NCBI GenBank assembly: GCA_050633265.1
Contig: JBOEGE010000002.1
Span: forward strand, 62,001 to 126,000
Source of the DNA: JBLHZY01 sp050633265
GTDB lineage: Bacteria; Pseudomonadota; Alphaproteobacteria; Rhodobacterales; Rhodobacteraceae
Direction: 5' to 3'
DNA: 64,000 bases
Under the pieces are notes generated by a model. The model had not been told where the DNA came from, made no database searches, and saw nothing but the letters and a program-made list of their open reading frames with translations. Position 1 is the first letter of the stretch; each line of letters starts with the position of its first letter. This document shows, piece by piece, positions 16,855-25,110 of this stretch. The position numbers and the translations under genes are program-made.

Positions 16855-18518
16855 TGCACCAACCTCAACTCAGAAATCTTATTTGCAATTTCATTGAACG
16901 CGGTTGTCAGGCTTGTCCCGGCAACCCGGAAGAAATGCGATTCACTTGAGGCGCAATTTTCCATATAGACCGCATCGCCATCATCAACCTCGAAACCGAT
17001 GGTAAAGATGATGATGTCTTTGGCTTTGGCGGCTGTACAGATATTGGCCATCCGTGTGTTTTTGACGCTCGGCTCTACATATTTGTAAAAGGCCGAGTCC
17101 CAGTAACTGTAAGTCGAACTGCTGTCGTAATTCGCCCAACCATAAAGACGCGCAACATAGTTGGTTGTGTAACGGGCAAAGACATCGCGATAGTCATACT
17201 CTACTGCCGCAGAGCCGCCATAGGGGCTTGAATAGATGCTGCCGCTTGAATTGCTGCTGGTATTTTTGCGCCAGTAGCAATTAGAGGAAGAGCCGCTGTT
17301 ACAGCTGCTGCTCTTGCGGAAAACAGAGACCCTGTTGCTGTTGGTCGGATCAACAAATACATCAGATCCGCCCGAGCTATAGGTGTCAGGCATATAGAAC
17401 TGGGCTGTGTTTTCACCATCTGTCATCACAACGATGACTTTCATCGTCGAGCTGTCCGAATAAGAAACCGGACGATCAGAGAAGAGCGAACTTACCGTTG
17501 CCCCTGTCCCCGCAGACAAAACGGCTGTGACCGGTTGGAAAGTAGGGTCAAGCATCGCAGCGCCCCATTTGATCCCAATATCAATCGAAGTGTTGCCAGA
17601 GGCGACAAGCGATTCAATCTTGGTGTTCAAAGCATCGCGGGTGCCGGCAAAAGGCAGGATGGTCGATGTGGATTTCCCATCACAAGGCCACCACTCCGGC
17701 GTCACACCGGTATACCCGCCCCACCATGAGCCATACTCAGAGATAGGATCAAAATACAGGGTCTGCTTATAGGTCGCCGTCTGCGACAACCCAACCGAGT
17801 TGAAATCTGAGCCGCTGAAATCAAGGCAATGCGAATAGTCGTGGGTATAGTTACGCACATATTGGCTCAGAATGGCCGAGCCAGCATTCACCTGAGTGTT
17901 ATAGGGAATGATCGACATCGTAACAGTATCAGCCTCAGCGGAATCAAAGATGGTTTTGACGAAATTCTTCGCCGCTGTTTTCATATTGGGCAGGCGGCTT
18001 GAGCCGTTCATCGAATTGGAAATATCCAACACAAGCGAGATCTCGATCTCAGAAACGCGCTCTTGCGCTTTGCCAACCGCGTGAAGCGGCAATGTGTCGA
18101 TGCCAAGATGTTTCATGAACATCGAATTAAAGGCGACATTTGTTGTCGAGGTCACGGTTGAATAGGTCAGATCATCCGTGTCGTCCTGGATCACTGGCGT
18201 ATAGCCTGCAAGCCCGCTCTTGGCGAAATAATCATTTACAACGGTTTGGGCATCTACTGTTTGATCAAGGTCGGCCGCGGCCAGAATGGCGCGATCGGTT
18301 GTGTTCTGAACGCGCGTACGATCGCTCTCAAAGCGCATGATATCAACAGCCATCCCGCCCGCGAGCAGGATCAGCACGAAGATAAACAGCGAAAAGACGA
18401 TCAGCGAACCCGCGTCGTCTTTGCCAAACCGTTTTGCATGCATTTTGGCCCGCGCCATAGCAGCCCGGGGCAATTCCGCGTAAGTCACTTTGTTGTCGAA
18501 ACTGATCTTCTGATCCAT
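16851..18518 (-). CDS. TadG-like protein with von Willebrand A domain
   Basis: This 555-residue protein is anchored by one N-terminal membrane helix (about 38-58, GSLIVFSLFIFVLILLAGGMA), as in TadG. It then has a VWA domain with MIDAS motif DISNS (about 165-169) and a later VVMTDGENT. The middle is rich in Ser, Tyr and Asn (about 380-450) and looks extracellular. TadG-like VWA proteins act in Flp/Tad pilus assembly or surface adhesion. It is first in a three-gene operon. ATG 18518 follows an AGAGGG about 9 nt upstream. Confidence 0.82.
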   Translation of the reverse strand: MDQKISFDNKVTYAELPRAAMARAKMHAKRFGKDDAGSLIVFSLFIFVLILLAGGMAVDIMRFESDRTRVQNTTDRAILAAADLDQTVDAQTVVNDYFAKSGLAGYTPVIQDDTDDLTYSTVTSTTNVAFNSMFMKHLGIDTLPLHAVGKAQERVSEIEISLVLDISNSMNGSSRLPNMKTAAKNFVKTIFDSAEADTVTMSIIPYNTQVNAGSAILSQYVRNYTHDYSHCLDFSGSDFNSVGLSQTATYKQTLYFDPISEYGSWWGGYTGVTPEWWPCDGKSTSTILPFAGTRDALNTKIESLVASGNTSIDIGIKWGAAMLDPTFQPVTAVLSAGTGATVSSLFSDRPVSYSDSSTMKVIVVMTDGENTAQFYMPDTYSSGGSDVFVDPTNSNRVSVFRKSSSCNSGSSSNCYWRKNTSSNSSGSIYSSPYGGSAAVEYDYRDVFARYTTNYVARLYGWANYDSSSTYSYWDSAFYKYVEPSVKNTRMANICTAAKAKDIIIFTIGFEVDDGDAVYMENCASSESHFFRVAGTSLTTAFNEIANKISELRLVQ

Positions 18519-19011
18519 TTCACGAACCCTCTCTTGTCAAACAGCGCCCCACGCGCCGAGCCGCAACTGTGGCCAAAGACCATTCACCATCCGGCGGTGG
18601 CAAAAATAAGGCGCAGATTTGGCCATTTGGGGCCAATTAAGGCGGATCAGGCAACAATGCGGGGTGCGCCCCCGGCTTTGTTGCGAATTTGGGGCTAGTT
18701 TCGAAGGATTTTTGCGAGAAAGGGAAAATTTTACGCATATTTTTTTGGCCAAGCGCCTAAAATCTTAAGCGTCGGTCAAACGGTTGTTTTACAGGGCTTT
18801 GGTGGGCTTTGGCGGGGTTTGAACGCTGCATTTTGGCCTGTATGAGCGCCCGATTTGCTCGCGCAAAGTATGGCGCTTAATCTGCGGCGCGCAGGCTCAA
18901 TCGCATCCCAGGCGCTGGGCACGGGCGGGCAATCCACAGCCCATAAATCAAAGGCATGTCGCCTCACCGGCTCATCTGGACTTTGCCGCGCCCTAAGCTG
19001 ATATTGGTGCC
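18519..19011. other. 493-bp divergent intergenic region
   Basis: This gap separates the TadG-like gene (minus) and dnaG (plus) and must hold promoters for both. It contains an AT-rich stretch around 18710-18775 and an imperfect inverted repeat TTGGCC...GGCCAA near 18620-18645. I see no convincing coding frame, RNA gene or clear -35/-10 pair. Confidence 0.5.
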
Positions 19012-21027
19012 ATGAGTCTACCGCCCGGTTTCCTTGATGAATTGCGTACGCGCACCTCGCTTTCGGCGGTGGTGGGGCGCAAAGTCATGTGGGATACGCG
19101 CAAATCCAATCAGGGCAAGGGCGATATGTGGGCGCCGTGCCCCTTCCATCAGGAAAAATCCGCCTCCTTCCATGTGGATGATCGCAAAGGCTTTTATTAC
19201 TGTTTTGGCTGTGGCGCGAAGGGCGATGCGATCTCCTTTATCCGCGAGACCGAGAATACATCCTTCATGGAAGCGATCGAAATATTGGCCCGCGAGGCCG
19301 GGATGCCGATCCCCGAGCGCGATCCAAAGGCCCAGGAAAAGGCCGATTACCGCAGCCAGATCGCTGAGGTCATGGAAGCCACCGTTCAGCATTTCCGCCT
19401 CGCGCTGAAAACCGGCGCAGGCAGTGGTGCGCGCGATTACCTCGCCACGCGCGGCCTTGACGAGGCAGCGCAAGCCCGTTTTGACATCGGCTTTGCGCCG
19501 GATGCGCGCAACGGTTTGCTCCAAGCCCTTACCGCCAAAGGATTTTCGCAAGATCTGATCGTGGCCTCTGGCATGTGCGCGCGCCCCGATGATGGCGGCG
19601 CGCCCTATGATCGCTTTCGCGGCCGGATCACCTTTCCCATCCGCGATGCCCGCGGGCGCGCCATTTCGATGGGTGGCCGCGCGATGGATCCCAATGCCCG
19701 TGCCAAATATCTCAACGGCCCCGAGACCGAGCTCTTTGATAAGGGCCGTTCGCTGTATAACCACGGCCCCGCCCGCGAGGCCGCCGGCAAAGGCCAAACC
19801 CTTGTTGTCGCCGAAGGCTATATGGATGTGATCGCCCTTGCTGAGGCCGGTTTTGGCGCGACCGTCGCCCCCTTGGGCACGGCCATCACCGAAGATCAAC
19901 TGCGCCTGATGTGGCGCATCCATCCCGAGCCGGTGATCGCGATGGATGGCGACAAAGCCGGCATCCGCGCCGCCATGCGCCTTGTCGATATTGCCCTGCC
20001 GCTTTTGGAGGCGGGCCAAAGCCTGCGTTTTGCGATCATGCCAGAGGGGCAAGACCCCGATGATATTCTGAAATCTCAAGGGGTTGAGGCGATGAAGGCG
20101 CTGATCGAGGGCGCGCAGCCCATGGTTTCGCTTCTGTGGCAGCGCGAAACCGAAGGGCGGGTTTTCGATAGCCCCGAGCGCAAAGCGGCCCTCGATAAAT
20201 CCCTGCGCGAAGCAATCAAGAAAATCGCCGATCCCTCGATCCGCAGCCACTACGGCGAAGAGATCAAAGACCTGCGCTGGCAGCTTTTCCGCGGCAATCG
20301 CAACACAGGCGGGGGCAATAACAACGGGGCAGGGGGCGGCTTTGCCCCCCAAGGCAATCGCCCCGCTTGGCGGCCCCGCGGCGCGCCCGAACCGGCAAGC
20401 CCATCGGCTAAACTCTCGCCGCTGGCTGGCGCCAATGACACCGGGATCGAGGACCGCCTGCGCGAAGCGGTGATCCTTGCGGCCTGTATCGCCACGCCCC
20501 AAATCATCGAGCGCTTTGAAAGCGCGCTCGAGATGATCCAAATGTCCGCCCCCGAGCACAACATGATTCGCAACGCCATTTTGGCAAGCTACAGCGGCCC
20601 CGAAGAGAGCTTTTTTGAACGGCTCGCGCAGATTTGCGGCACCGAGACCCTTGAAAAATTACACAGCCTTAGCCATGTCCGTATCGCGCCGCCCCTGCGC
20701 CATCCGGGCAATGTTGAGATCGCTGAAATGTGTGTCGCTGAAGAGCTTGCCAAACTTGAAACCCGGCGCGGCGCGATCCGCGAAATATCCGAAGCCATGG
20801 CCGATATTCCAAATTTAACTGAGGAAGATGAAGGGCTTGCATGGCGCCTGAAGCAAGCCGCCGAAGCCCGCAACAAAGCCACGAGAAGCGAAAATGAGGA
20901 CAAAGCCGAATATGATATGGCCCCCAATGGCGCGCGCCTGAACCGATCTGAGCGCAACGCCCTGGCCGATCTGCTATCCAAGATTTCCACCGGAGCAGCA
21001 AGCGAGACAAACGAGAATGATCCCTAA
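19012..21027 (+). CDS. dnaG: DNA primase
   Basis: This enzyme synthesises RNA primers at the replication fork. The N-terminal CHC2 zinc finger is visible as CPFHQEKSASF and YYCFGCGAKGD (about 40-70). The catalytic core follows, with DRFRGRITFPI and the TOPRIM motifs VVAEGYMDVIAL and AMDGDKAG. A Gly/Asn/Pro-rich linker (about 430-470) precedes the C-terminal DnaB-binding domain. The length of 671 residues is normal. It is followed by rpoD after 182 bp, the usual dnaG-rpoD pair (rpsU is not adjacent here). Confidence 0.96.
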   Translation: MSLPPGFLDELRTRTSLSAVVGRKVMWDTRKSNQGKGDMWAPCPFHQEKSASFHVDDRKGFYYCFGCGAKGDAISFIRETENTSFMEAIEILAREAGMPIPERDPKAQEKADYRSQIAEVMEATVQHFRLALKTGAGSGARDYLATRGLDEAAQARFDIGFAPDARNGLLQALTAKGFSQDLIVASGMCARPDDGGAPYDRFRGRITFPIRDARGRAISMGGRAMDPNARAKYLNGPETELFDKGRSLYNHGPAREAAGKGQTLVVAEGYMDVIALAEAGFGATVAPLGTAITEDQLRLMWRIHPEPVIAMDGDKAGIRAAMRLVDIALPLLEAGQSLRFAIMPEGQDPDDILKSQGVEAMKALIEGAQPMVSLLWQRETEGRVFDSPERKAALDKSLREAIKKIADPSIRSHYGEEIKDLRWQLFRGNRNTGGGNNNGAGGGFAPQGNRPAWRPRGAPEPASPSAKLSPLAGANDTGIEDRLREAVILAACIATPQIIERFESALEMIQMSAPEHNMIRNAILASYSGPEESFFERLAQICGTETLEKLHSLSHVRIAPPLRHPGNVEIAEMCVAEELAKLETRRGAIREISEAMADIPNLTEEDEGLAWRLKQAAEARNKATRSENEDKAEYDMAPNGARLNRSERNALADLLSKISTGAASETNENDP

Positions 21028-21078
21028 CAGCATCGCTGGTGAAGCGGTTGGTAAAGAAATAAGGGTAAACGGGTGTCC

Positions 21079-21131
21079 GAATCAGTGATTCGCAGGTATT
21101 GATTCGGATAAGGATTCGTTACGGGTGATTC
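21079..21131. repeat. cluster of five GANTC sites (four GATTCG repeats) upstream of rpoD
   Basis: One GAATC and four GATTC sites fall within 53 bp. The four GATTCG copies start at 21087, 21101, 21113 and 21127. The first pair forms an inverted repeat CGAATC-AGT-GATTCG. GANTC is the target of the cell-cycle methyltransferase CcrM in alphaproteobacteria. The cluster lies 79-131 bp before the rpoD start codon, in the probable promoter or leader. Confidence 0.8.
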
Positions 21132-21157
21132 GCCCGCATCGCCCCAGCCCTTCGACG

Positions 21158-21193
21158 TTTCGATTTCATGTTTCGATTTCGATGTTTCGATTT
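21158..21193 (+). repeat. three TTTCGATTT direct repeats in the rpoD leader
   Basis: Copies of TTTCGATTT start at 21158, 21171 and 21185, spaced 13 and 14 bp, ending just before the ribosome-binding site of rpoD. Their role is unknown; they could arise from slippage or be a binding site. Confidence 0.7.
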
Positions 21194-21209
21194 AGACGAG
21201 GAGTGCCAC

Positions 21210-23201
21210 ATGGCCGCCAAAGATAACGACGACCAAAAGCGAGACGATCAAGACAACGGCATGTCGCTCGACATGAGCCAAGCCGCCGTCAAAAAGATGA
21301 TCGCTGATGCGCGTGAACGTGGCTACATCACCTACGAACAGCTCAACACAGTTCTGCCGCCAGAGCAGGTCTCTTCCGAGCAAATCGAAGATGTGATGTC
21401 GATGTTGTCCGAAATGGGCATCAACATCATTGAAGATGATGAGGCTGAGGAAGAAGAGAATAAAGCGGGCACGGATGTTGTCGATGCTTCTGCCGCGCGC
21501 GAAGTAACGCTTGCCTCCTCCGAGACAGAAAAACTGGATCGCACCGATGATCCTGTGCGGATGTATCTGCGCGAAATGGGCTCTGTCGAGCTGCTCTCGC
21601 GCGAGGGCGAAATTGCGATTGCCAAACGCATCGAAGCGGGCCGCAATACGATGATCTTGGGGCTCTGCGAAAGCCCGCTGACCTTCCAAGCGATCACCAT
21701 TTGGCGCGATGAGCTTCTCTCAGAAGACATCCTTTTGCGCGATGTGATCGATCTTGAAACCACCTTCGGCAACAGCATCGAAGGCGAAGAAGAAAACGTT
21801 GTTGCGCCCGTAACCCCCGTTGGCGGCGCCCCCGCTGCGGCCGCAGGCGAAAAGCCCGCCGAGCTGGATGCCGATGGCAATCCGATCTCAACGGATGATG
21901 ACGACGACGATGATGATGACGAACAGGCCAATATGTCGCTTGCTGCGATGGAGGCCGCGCTTAAGCCGCAAGTGCTTGAAACGCTTGAACTAATCGCCCA
22001 TCACTATACCGCGCTTGCCGAGATGCAAGATTTGCGGATGTCCGCCACGCTAAACGAAGATGGCTCTTTCTCCGATAAAGAAGAAGCCGCCTATCAAAAG
22101 CTGCGCTCCGAAATCGTCGTTTTGGTCAACGAGCTGCACCTGCATAACAACCGGATTGAAGCCCTGATTGATCAGCTTTACGGCATCAATCGCCGCATCA
22201 TGTCGATCGACAGCAACATGGTCAAACTTGCCGACCAAGCCCGCATCAATCGGCGCGAATTCATCGATGCTTACCGGGGCTGTGAGCTTGATCCAACATG
22301 GCTTGAGCGGATGAGCGAAAAATCCGGCCGTGGCTGGACCGCTTTGATCGAACGCTTCACCCCGAAAATCGAAGAGCTGCGCGGCGAGATGGCCCAAGTT
22401 GGCCAATATGTTGGGGTGGATGTTTCCGAATTCCGCCGCATCGTTGGCCAAGTGCAAAAGGGCGAAAAAGAAGCGCGCCAGGCCAAGAAAGAAATGGTCG
22501 AAGCCAACCTGCGCCTCGTGATTTCGATCGCCAAAAAATATACCAACCGCGGCCTGCAATTCCTTGATCTCATTCAGGAAGGCAACATCGGCTTGATGAA
22601 AGCCGTCGATAAATTCGAATATCGCCGCGGCTATAAATTCTCGACCTATGCAACCTGGTGGATCCGCCAAGCGATCACCCGCTCGATCGCCGATCAGGCC
22701 CGCACGATCCGCATCCCGGTTCATATGATCGAAACGATCAACAAGCTGGTGCGCACTGGTCGCCAGATGCTGCATGAAATTGGCCGCGAGCCAACGCCAG
22801 AAGAATTGGCCGAGAAGCTGCAAATGCCGCTCGAAAAAGTGCGCAAAGTGATGAAGATCGCCAAAGAGCCGATCTCGCTTGAGACCCCGATTGGCGATGA
22901 AGAGGATAGCCAGCTTGGCGATTTCATCGAGGATAAGAATGCGATCCTGCCGCTGGACTCGGCCATTCAGGAAAACCTCAAAGGCACAACGACCCGCGTC
23001 TTGGCCTCGCTGACGCCGCGCGAAGAACGCGTATTGCGGATGCGCTTTGGCATCGGGATGAACACCGATCACACCCTCGAAGAGGTCGGTCAGCAATTCT
23101 CGGTAACGCGCGAGCGGATCCGCCAGATCGAAGCGAAAGCCTTGCGAAAGCTCAAACATCCAAGCCGAAGCCGCAAGCTGCGCAGCTTCCTCGATCAGTA
23201 A
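21210..23201 (+). CDS. rpoD: RNA polymerase primary sigma factor RpoD (sigma-70)
   Basis: This is the housekeeping sigma factor, 663 residues. Region 1.1 is at the N-terminus. Region 1.2 contains DDPVRMYLREMGSVELLSREGE. A long non-conserved region with a run of nine aspartates (about residue 230) follows. Regions 2.1-2.4 include YKFSTYATWWIRQAITR. Region 4.2 ends with TRERIRQIEAKALRKLKHPSR. ATG 21210 has GAGGAG 6 nt upstream; an earlier in-frame start is rejected. The leader holds GANTC and TTTCGATTT repeats, and a terminator follows the stop. Confidence 0.97.
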   Translation: MAAKDNDDQKRDDQDNGMSLDMSQAAVKKMIADARERGYITYEQLNTVLPPEQVSSEQIEDVMSMLSEMGINIIEDDEAEEEENKAGTDVVDASAAREVTLASSETEKLDRTDDPVRMYLREMGSVELLSREGEIAIAKRIEAGRNTMILGLCESPLTFQAITIWRDELLSEDILLRDVIDLETTFGNSIEGEEENVVAPVTPVGGAPAAAAGEKPAELDADGNPISTDDDDDDDDDEQANMSLAAMEAALKPQVLETLELIAHHYTALAEMQDLRMSATLNEDGSFSDKEEAAYQKLRSEIVVLVNELHLHNNRIEALIDQLYGINRRIMSIDSNMVKLADQARINRREFIDAYRGCELDPTWLERMSEKSGRGWTALIERFTPKIEELRGEMAQVGQYVGVDVSEFRRIVGQVQKGEKEARQAKKEMVEANLRLVISIAKKYTNRGLQFLDLIQEGNIGLMKAVDKFEYRRGYKFSTYATWWIRQAITRSIADQARTIRIPVHMIETINKLVRTGRQMLHEIGREPTPEELAEKLQMPLEKVRKVMKIAKEPISLETPIGDEEDSQLGDFIEDKNAILPLDSAIQENLKGTTTRVLASLTPREERVLRMRFGIGMNTDHTLEEVGQQFSVTRERIRQIEAKALRKLKHPSRSRKLRSFLDQ

Positions 23202-23203
23202 TC

Positions 23204-23236
23204 AAAAAGGGCGCTCTTCGGGGCGCCTTTTCTTTT
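23204..23236 (+). terminator. Rho-independent terminator after rpoD
   Basis: A GC-rich hairpin (AAAAGGGCGC / GCGCCTTTT with one bulged G) with a TCTTCGG-type loop is followed by TTTTCTTTT, starting 3 bp after the rpoD stop. Confidence 0.85.
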
Positions 23237-23438
23237 GGCTCTACCGCTCCCAAAACCGGCCCCAAAGGCCCATGCGCCGGCCCAAATCCTCTTTAAAGAT
23301 TTGCAAAACCGCCTCCAAATTTCTTTAAAATCTTAAAAAAACGCGCGCCAAAGCCTCGCCCCGTTGCGCCCAAGCCATAGCCTATCTAGCCCCAAAATTT
23401 CGACCCTACCCAAAGTCTGGCCGCTCCCCTATAGTGCC

Positions 23439-23447
23439 TGTGGATAA
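23439..23447 (-). promoter_or_regulatory. consensus DnaA box upstream of nrdR
   Basis: TGTGGATAA on the plus strand is the reverse complement of the strict DnaA box TTATCCACA. It lies 48 bp before the nrdR start codon, next to a TATAGT hexamer that could be a -10 element. A single 9-mer may occur by chance in 64 kb. Confidence 0.45.
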
Positions 23448-23494
23448 GTTGGGCGATGCCCCAAGAAGATGCGGTTAATAACAAGGGGATTGCC

Positions 23495-23962
23495 ATGCGC
23501 TGCCCATTTTGCGGAAATGTGGACACTCAAGTAAAAGACAGCCGCCCGGCTGAGGATCATGTCGCGATCCGGCGTCGGCGCTTTTGTTCGGCCTGCGGCG
23601 GGCGTTTCACAACCTATGAACGCGTCCAATTGCGCGACCTCGTGGTGATCAAATCCAATGGCCGCCGTGAAGATTTTGATCGCGATAAGCTTGAGCGCTC
23701 AGTTCGAATTTCCCTGCAAAAACGGCCAGTTGAGCCCGAACGCATGGATCAGATGATCTCGGGTATAGTGCGCCGGTTGGAAAGCATGGGCGAAACGGAT
23801 ATCCCCTCGACCACCATCGGCGAGATCGTCATGGAAAGCCTCGCGCGGATCGATACGGTCGCCTATGTGCGCTTTGCCTCGGTGTATAAAAACTTCCAGG
23901 CCGCCGACGATTTCGACAAATTCGTCAGCGAATTGCGCCCGCCCGTCTCTCCAGACGAATAA
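23495..23962 (+). CDS. nrdR: transcriptional repressor NrdR
   Basis: NrdR represses ribonucleotide reductase genes in response to ATP/dATP. The N-terminal zinc ribbon has C-P-F-C and C-S-A-C pairs in MRCPFCGN and FCSACGGRFTTYERV. The ATP-cone domain (about 49-140) begins VVIKSNGRREDFDRDKL. The length is 155 residues. ATG 23495 has AAGGGG about 7 nt upstream and gives the invariant MRCPFCG start; an earlier in-frame ATG at 23456 is rejected. The stop codon directly abuts the ribD ATG, so nrdR and ribD form an operon, as in many bacteria. Confidence 0.95.
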   Translation: MRCPFCGNVDTQVKDSRPAEDHVAIRRRRFCSACGGRFTTYERVQLRDLVVIKSNGRREDFDRDKLERSVRISLQKRPVEPERMDQMISGIVRRLESMGETDIPSTTIGEIVMESLARIDTVAYVRFASVYKNFQAADDFDKFVSELRPPVSPDE

Positions 23963-25054
23963 ATGAACGCCGATGCCCGCCATATGGCGCATGCGCTCGC
24001 CCTCGGGCGGCGCGGGCTCGGCCGCACATGGCCCAACCCTTCCGTGGGCTGCGTGATTGTTAAGGACGGGCGCATCATTGGCCGGGGCGCAACTGCGATA
24101 GGCGGGTGCCCCCACGCCGAGCCGCAAGCCCTTGAAATGGCTGGGAAAGCTGCCAAAGGCGCAACCGCCTATGTCACGCTGGAACCCTGCGCCCATACGG
24201 GCCAAACCCCGCCCTGCGCCGATGCTCTGATCGCCGCCGGGATTGCCCGCGTTGTCATCGCGCTTAGCGATCCTGATCCGCGCACCGATGGGGCAGGGGC
24301 CGCCCGTCTGCGCGCCGCGGGTATTGAGGTAACTACCGGCATTTTGGAGGCCGAAGCCCGCGCCGATCAGCAAGGCTTCCTGACCAAAATTACCCAACAA
24401 CGCCCGATGCTTACCCTCAAGCTCGCCACCAGCTTCGATGGCCGCATCGCGACCGCCACAGGCCAAAGCCAGTGGATCACAGATGCGCCCGCCCGCAAGC
24501 TTACCCACGCCCTGCGCGCAACCCATGACGCGGTTATGGTCGGTGGCGGAACAGCGCGCGCCGATGATCCCATGCTCAACGTGCGCGGCCTCGGCATCAC
24601 TCATCAGCCCACCCGCATCGTTATGTCGCGCAAGCTCGACCTGCCGCTCAGCAGCAAACTCGCCGCCTCCGCCAAAGACATCCCGCTGTGGATCTGCCAT
24701 TCAAAAGAAGCCGATCCAAACCTGATAACAGCCTGGCAAGGCCTCGGCGCGATCCTTATTGAAGCCCCAACAAACGCCGCGCGCCAACTCGATCCAACAG
24801 CAACCATGCGCGCTCTTGCGGCCCGTGGCCTCACCCGTATTTTCTGCGAAGGTGGCGGCGCGCTCGCGGCCTCGCTCTTGCAGGCCGATCTCGTCGATCA
24901 CCTCGCAGGCTTTACCGCAGGGCTTGCCCTTGGCGCCGAAGGCATCCCCGCGATCAGCGCGCTTGGCCTCGATCAACTCTCCCAAGCGACCCGCTTCAAA
25001 CTCCAAGAAACCCGCAGCATCGGTCCGGATGTCTTTCATCGCTGGTCCCGCTAA
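23963..25054 (+). CDS. ribD: bifunctional pyrimidine deaminase/reductase RibD
   Basis: This enzyme performs the second and third steps of riboflavin synthesis. The N-terminal deaminase domain has the zinc motif HAEPQAL and PCAHTGQTPPCADAL. The C-terminal reductase domain (from about residue 150) starts MLTLKLATSFDGRIAT and includes GGGTARADDPMLNVR and EGGGALAASLL. The length of 363 residues is normal. ATG 23963 immediately follows the nrdR stop. The next riboflavin gene, ribE, lies 4.9 kb further on, beyond a minus-strand capsule set. Confidence 0.95.
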   Translation: MNADARHMAHALALGRRGLGRTWPNPSVGCVIVKDGRIIGRGATAIGGCPHAEPQALEMAGKAAKGATAYVTLEPCAHTGQTPPCADALIAAGIARVVIALSDPDPRTDGAGAARLRAAGIEVTTGILEAEARADQQGFLTKITQQRPMLTLKLATSFDGRIATATGQSQWITDAPARKLTHALRATHDAVMVGGGTARADDPMLNVRGLGITHQPTRIVMSRKLDLPLSSKLAASAKDIPLWICHSKEADPNLITAWQGLGAILIEAPTNAARQLDPTATMRALAARGLTRIFCEGGGALAASLLQADLVDHLAGFTAGLALGAEGIPAISALGLDQLSQATRFKLQETRSIGPDVFHRWSR

Positions 25055-25110
25055 GTCGCTGTAAAACCTACTTTTTCTTGGCTAAAATACTCATAGCGCC
25101 ACGAAAGAAT

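Noticed and set aside
19018..20559. 513-codon open frame antisense to dnaG
   Set aside because: It mirrors dnaG codons, has no family motif or ribosome-binding site, and is a shadow of the primase gene.
21079..21193. Plasmid-type iteron origin suggested by the repeats upstream of rpoD
   Set aside because: There is no replication initiator gene nearby and the setting is the chromosomal dnaG-rpoD locus.
22050..23159. 369-codon open frame antisense to rpoD
   Set aside because: It lies over the most conserved sigma-70 regions and has no independent coding signs.
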